In this document: positions 31,656 through 31,744 of the stretch, piece after piece
How the letters are laid out: each line of letters begins with the position of its first letter
Position numbering within the stretch: the stretch's first letter is position 1
Source of the DNA: Neocallimastix lanati (nom. inval.)
Taxonomy: Eukaryota; Neocallimastigomycota; Neocallimastigomycetes; Neocallimastigales; Neocallimastigaceae
Length of the DNA: 31,744 nucleotides
Direction of reading: 5' to 3'
Assembly: GCA_016946835.1 (NCBI GenBank)
Contig: JACVTC010000035.1
Coordinates: 1,392,501 to 1,424,244, forward strand
The notes under the pieces: model-generated
Database searches by the model: none
What the model was told of the DNA's origin: nothing
The model's input: only the letters and a program-made list of their open reading frames with translations
Made by a program: the position numbers and the translations under genes

Positions 31656-31744
31656 ATTATTTTTATTTATAAATTTTAAAAAGAAACCTTACAATTTATA
31701 TTTTCGCTTATCTTAATTTATGAATTTATGAATTATTTTACTTA
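31656..31744. other. Probable 5' leader of the gypsy element
   Basis: AT-rich sequence upstream of gag (minus orientation) to the window edge. No LTR end or tRNA-complementary primer site is visible, so the 5' LTR lies beyond the window or is lost. Confidence 0.35.

Larger units (their letters stand above)
26934..31744 (-). mobile_element. Decayed Ty3/gypsy LTR retrotransposon, 5' end outside window
   Basis: Reading right to left, the region has gag relics (31655 to about 30700), a protease region (30242-29567), RT (29592 to about 28790), RNase H and integrase (to 26934). RT before integrase defines the Ty3/gypsy order. The frame changes many times: at least three times in gag, on either side of the protease active site, between protease and RT, and inside RT. 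This means an old copy, unless it is local sequencing error. The neighbouring copia frame of 5.6 kb is clean, which argues against general base-calling error. Confidence 0.93.

Overview
This window reads as nuclear DNA of a eukaryote with an extremely AT-rich genome. The best fit is an anaerobic gut fungus (Neocallimastigomycota). The reasons are long A and T tracts, very many ATT, TAAA and ATTTTT microsatellites, Asn-rich proteins, one intronless gene with A/T-ending codons, and fungal-looking LTR retrotransposons. Dictyostelium-like genomes share part of this profile, so the assignment is inference.

Layout. Positions 1 to about 5.2 kb are non-genic AT-rich DNA holding several small GC-richer islands (near 309-425, 1975-2110, 2130-2392, 3100-3220 and 4980-5170), some with nested inverted repeats. 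The same stretch has decayed coding relics (1111-1663 and 2724-2861, both minus strand) and a 41-bp minisatellite (3661-4275). Positions 5.2 to 16.6 kb carry almost nothing but low-complexity DNA, a diverged direct repeat, two foldback sequences (11756-12056 and 12221-12279) and large TAAA arrays. The only intact cellular gene is 16636-18000 (+). It encodes a predicted single-pass membrane protein with signal peptide, Ser/Thr/Asn-rich ectodomain, one membrane helix and a long tail rich in phosphorylatable sites.

Positions 19469-25819 are a complete, minus-strand Ty1/copia retrotransposon. Its 320-bp LTRs look identical, the single 1871-codon gag-pol frame is open, and it sits inside an (ATT)n microsatellite. 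Its primer-binding site matches the anticodon arm of a lysine tRNA (CUU), not a tRNA 3' end. This points to copia-style priming by a half-tRNA and is the most interesting signal here. A broken Asn/Ser-rich plus-strand reading frame lies just outside the element (25890-26188).

From 26934 to the right edge lies a second, older retroelement on the minus strand: a Ty3/gypsy element with recognisable gag, protease, RT, RNase H and integrase but many frame breaks. Its 5' end lies beyond the window and no LTR could be delimited. The two elements contrast a recent copia insertion with a decaying gypsy one. No tRNA, rRNA, CRISPR or bacterial-type operon was seen.
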